The position numbers and the translations under genes were made by a program. Below, piece by piece: positions 40,488 to 41,999 of a stretch of 41,999 nucleotides of DNA. The DNA is from JAVBNF01 sp031551725 (GTDB lineage: Bacteria > Bacteroidota > Bacteroidia > Bacteroidales > P3). Within the stretch, counting starts at the first letter, position 1; every line of letters starts with the position of its first letter. The notes under the pieces are model-generated. The model searched no databases and had not been told where the DNA came from. It worked only from the letters and a program-made list of their open reading frames with translations. Location: NCBI GenBank assembly GCA_031551725.1, contig JAVBNF010000049.1:1-41999 (forward strand), written 5' to 3'.

Positions 40488-41765
40488 TTACCCGAATAAA
40501 TCAAACGCATCGGCATCGGTGATTTCGACATCGTAAAAATTACCGATTTTCATTTTCTTATTTTTGACTGGAATCAAAACTTCGTTATCCACTTCCGGAG
40601 AATCAAATTCGGTGCGGCCAATATAAAAGCCTGCTTCTTCGCGGTCGATAAGCACTTTGTAGGTATTTCCAATTTTTTGTTGATTTAATTCCGCTGAAAT
40701 ATCCTGCTGAATTTCCATTAACTTTTCCAAGCGCTCTTGTTTTTGCTTTTCGCTCACATTGTCCTTAAGTTCGGCTGCACTTGTGCCTTCTTCTTCCGAA
40801 TAAGTGAAAACGCCTACACGCTCGAAACGCATGGCTTTTACAAAATCAACCAACTCTTCAAAATCGGCTTTCGTTTCGCCGGGATAACCGACAATAAAGG
40901 TTGTACGGAAGGCAGCATTCGGAAGTTTCGTACGCATCTTTTGCATCAACTCCAGCGTTTCTTCCTTCGTAGTCGAACGCTTCATCGATTTTAAAATTTT
41001 TGTATTGATATGTTGCAACGGAATATCAATATAATTGCAGATCTTAGAATTTTGTGCCATCACATCCAGTAGATCTTCCGGAAATTCGTGTGGGTAAAGG
41101 TATTGCAAACGAATCCATTCGATGCCTTCAACTTTCGCCAATGCTTCACAAAGCTCTGCAATTCGACGTTTTTTGTACAAGTCCAAACCGTAGAAACTCA
41201 CATCTTGCGAAATTAGAATAAGTTCTTTCACTCCGCTTTTAGCAAGCATTTTTGCTTCTTCAACAACATCTTCAATAGGGCGGGAGATATGGTTTCCGCG
41301 AATGAGTGGAATAGCACAGAATGAGCAACGACGGTTGCAGCCTTCGGCAATTTTCAAATAAGCATAATGAGGAGGCGTTTGAAGCACGCGTTCGCTAATG
41401 AGCTTTCCGTATTGTTTTTTGGAAATTAAATCGACAATTTCGGAGCTGTCATTCACGCCAAACCAAGCATCCACTTCCGGAATTTCGGTACTTAATTCTT
41501 CTTTATAACGCTGGATTAGGCAACCCATTACCCAAATTTCGGAAATCTGTTTTTGTCTTTTCAACTCCACAGCATCCAAAATCATATCAATCGATTCTTG
41601 TTTGGCATCATGAATAAAACCACACGTATTGATAATTAAAATATCCGGACTACGCTTGTCGTCTTCTTTTAAAACCTGAATACCACGGTGTTTCAAATTA
41701 CCGAGAATAACTTCGGAATCTACCGAATTTTTTGAACAACCGAGGGTGATTATTTTGATGTACAT
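40488..41765 (-). CDS. rimO: Ribosomal protein S12 methylthiotransferase
   Basis: A 425-residue radical-SAM methylthiotransferase that adds a methylthio group to a conserved Asp of ribosomal protein S12. The N-terminal MTTase domain has Cys10 (ITLGCSKNSVDSE), Cys48 (INTCGF) and Cys82 (VMGCLIQRY); the radical-SAM CNRRCSFC gives C143, C147 and C150; a TRAM domain is at the C-terminus (ISAELNQQKIGNTYKVLID onward). The TLGCSKNxVDSE and GCLxQRY motifs mark RimO rather than MiaB. The start is only 1 bp from the tandem A-tract array, so the whole promoter region lies in or beyond the array. Confidence 0.93.
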   Translation of the reverse strand: MYIKIITLGCSKNSVDSEVILGNLKHRGIQVLKEDDKRSPDILIINTCGFIHDAKQESIDMILDAVELKRQKQISEIWVMGCLIQRYKEELSTEIPEVDAWFGVNDSSEIVDLISKKQYGKLISERVLQTPPHYAYLKIAEGCNRRCSFCAIPLIRGNHISRPIEDVVEEAKMLAKSGVKELILISQDVSFYGLDLYKKRRIAELCEALAKVEGIEWIRLQYLYPHEFPEDLLDVMAQNSKICNYIDIPLQHINTKILKSMKRSTTKEETLELMQKMRTKLPNAAFRTTFIVGYPGETKADFEELVDFVKAMRFERVGVFTYSEEEGTSAAELKDNVSEKQKQERLEKLMEIQQDISAELNQQKIGNTYKVLIDREEAGFYIGRTEFDSPEVDNEVLIPVKNKKMKIGNFYDVEITDADAFDLFG

Positions 41766-41766
41766 G

Positions 41767-41999
41767 AAAAAAGTTTAGAAAAAGTTTAGAAAAAAGTTTA
41801 GAAAAAGTTTAGAAAAAGTTTAGAAAAAGTTTAGAAAAAGTTTAGAAAAAAGTTTAGAAAAAGTTTAGAAAAAAGTTTAGAAAAAAGTTTAGAAAAAAGT
41901 TTAGAAAAAAGTTTAGAAAAAAGTTTAGAAAAAAGTTTAGAAAAAAGTTTAGAAAAAAGTTTAGAAAAAAGTTTAGAAAAAAGTTTAGAAAAAAGTTTA
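41767..41999. repeat. Tandem array of phased A-tracts, A5-6GTTTAG x20
   Basis: Twenty head-to-tail units AAAAAGTTTAG (11 bp) or AAAAAAGTTTAG (12 bp) start right at the rimO start codon and run off the window end. From 41863 onward every spacing is 12 bp; before that 11 and 12 mix. No spacers are present, so it is not CRISPR. Confidence 0.95.

Noticed and set aside
41767..41999. Possible CRISPR array
   Set aside because: Units are contiguous 11-12-mers with no spacers and no cas genes are in the window.

Overview
The window comes from a member of the Bacteroidota, most likely the order Bacteroidales. The reasons are two large secreted proteins with type IX secretion (T9SS) C-terminal sorting domains, BACON-like modules, a KorA/KorB 2-oxoacid:ferredoxin oxidoreductase, the recF-dciA pair, FISUMP domains and several -7 boxes of the Bacteroidota form TAnnTTTG. 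No rRNA, tRNA, CRISPR array or prophage was seen. Everything rests on reading motifs by eye; no database search was run.

Layout. 1-2.1 kb: a secreted double-FISUMP protein whose N-terminus reads through a palindromic repeat cassette, followed by an 870-bp gene-free stretch of tandem and inverted repeats. 3-5 kb: carbamate kinase and ornithine carbamoyltransferase (ArcC, ArcB/ArgF). 5.1-6.4 kb: two tandem paralogous outer-membrane beta-barrels. 6.5-9.7 kb: a small 2[4Fe-4S] ferredoxin divergent from korA-korB. 9.8-12.1 kb (minus): RlmB-type rRNA methyltransferase and RmuC. 12.3-14.4 kb: a Uma2-family gene split by a complete 1310-bp IS4-family element with a 9-bp target duplication. 14.4-22.0 kb (minus): an M6-type T9SS metalloprotease, a BamA-like barrel, an alpha-oxoamine synthase, a small ribbon-helix-helix protein ending in a sliding-clamp-type motif, and a secreted unknown. 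22.2-31.2 kb (plus): DegP/HtrA, KdsA, long-chain polyprenyl synthase, MORN-repeat lipoprotein-like protein, PIN-PhoH ATPase, IspH, RecF, DciA-like DUF721 and a Nudix hydrolase. 31.2-35.9 kb (minus): a T9SS giant protein followed 5 bp later by a di-haem cytochrome c peroxidase lipoprotein. 36.0-40.5 kb (plus): RNase HII, an AddB-like PD-(D/E)XK nuclease and an outer-membrane protein. 40.5-41.8 kb (minus): RimO, backed by an array of phased A-tracts that runs off the window.

How the genes fit together. The core genes serve envelope building (KdsA for LPS Kdo, polyprenyl synthase and IspH for isoprenoids, BamA-like barrel, DegP for periplasmic quality control), anaerobic 2-oxoacid metabolism with ferredoxin, and DNA replication/repair (RecF, DciA, RNase HII, AddB-like nuclease, RmuC). 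No single operon encodes an obvious new defence or biosynthetic system. The most unusual content is the repeat landscape: nearly every intergenic gap carries its own short tandem or inverted repeat, many built on a 7-bp unit, with several palindrome families recurring at distant loci and one copy translated inside a protein. The best protein-level lead is the ribbon-helix-helix protein with a QLDLF tail.
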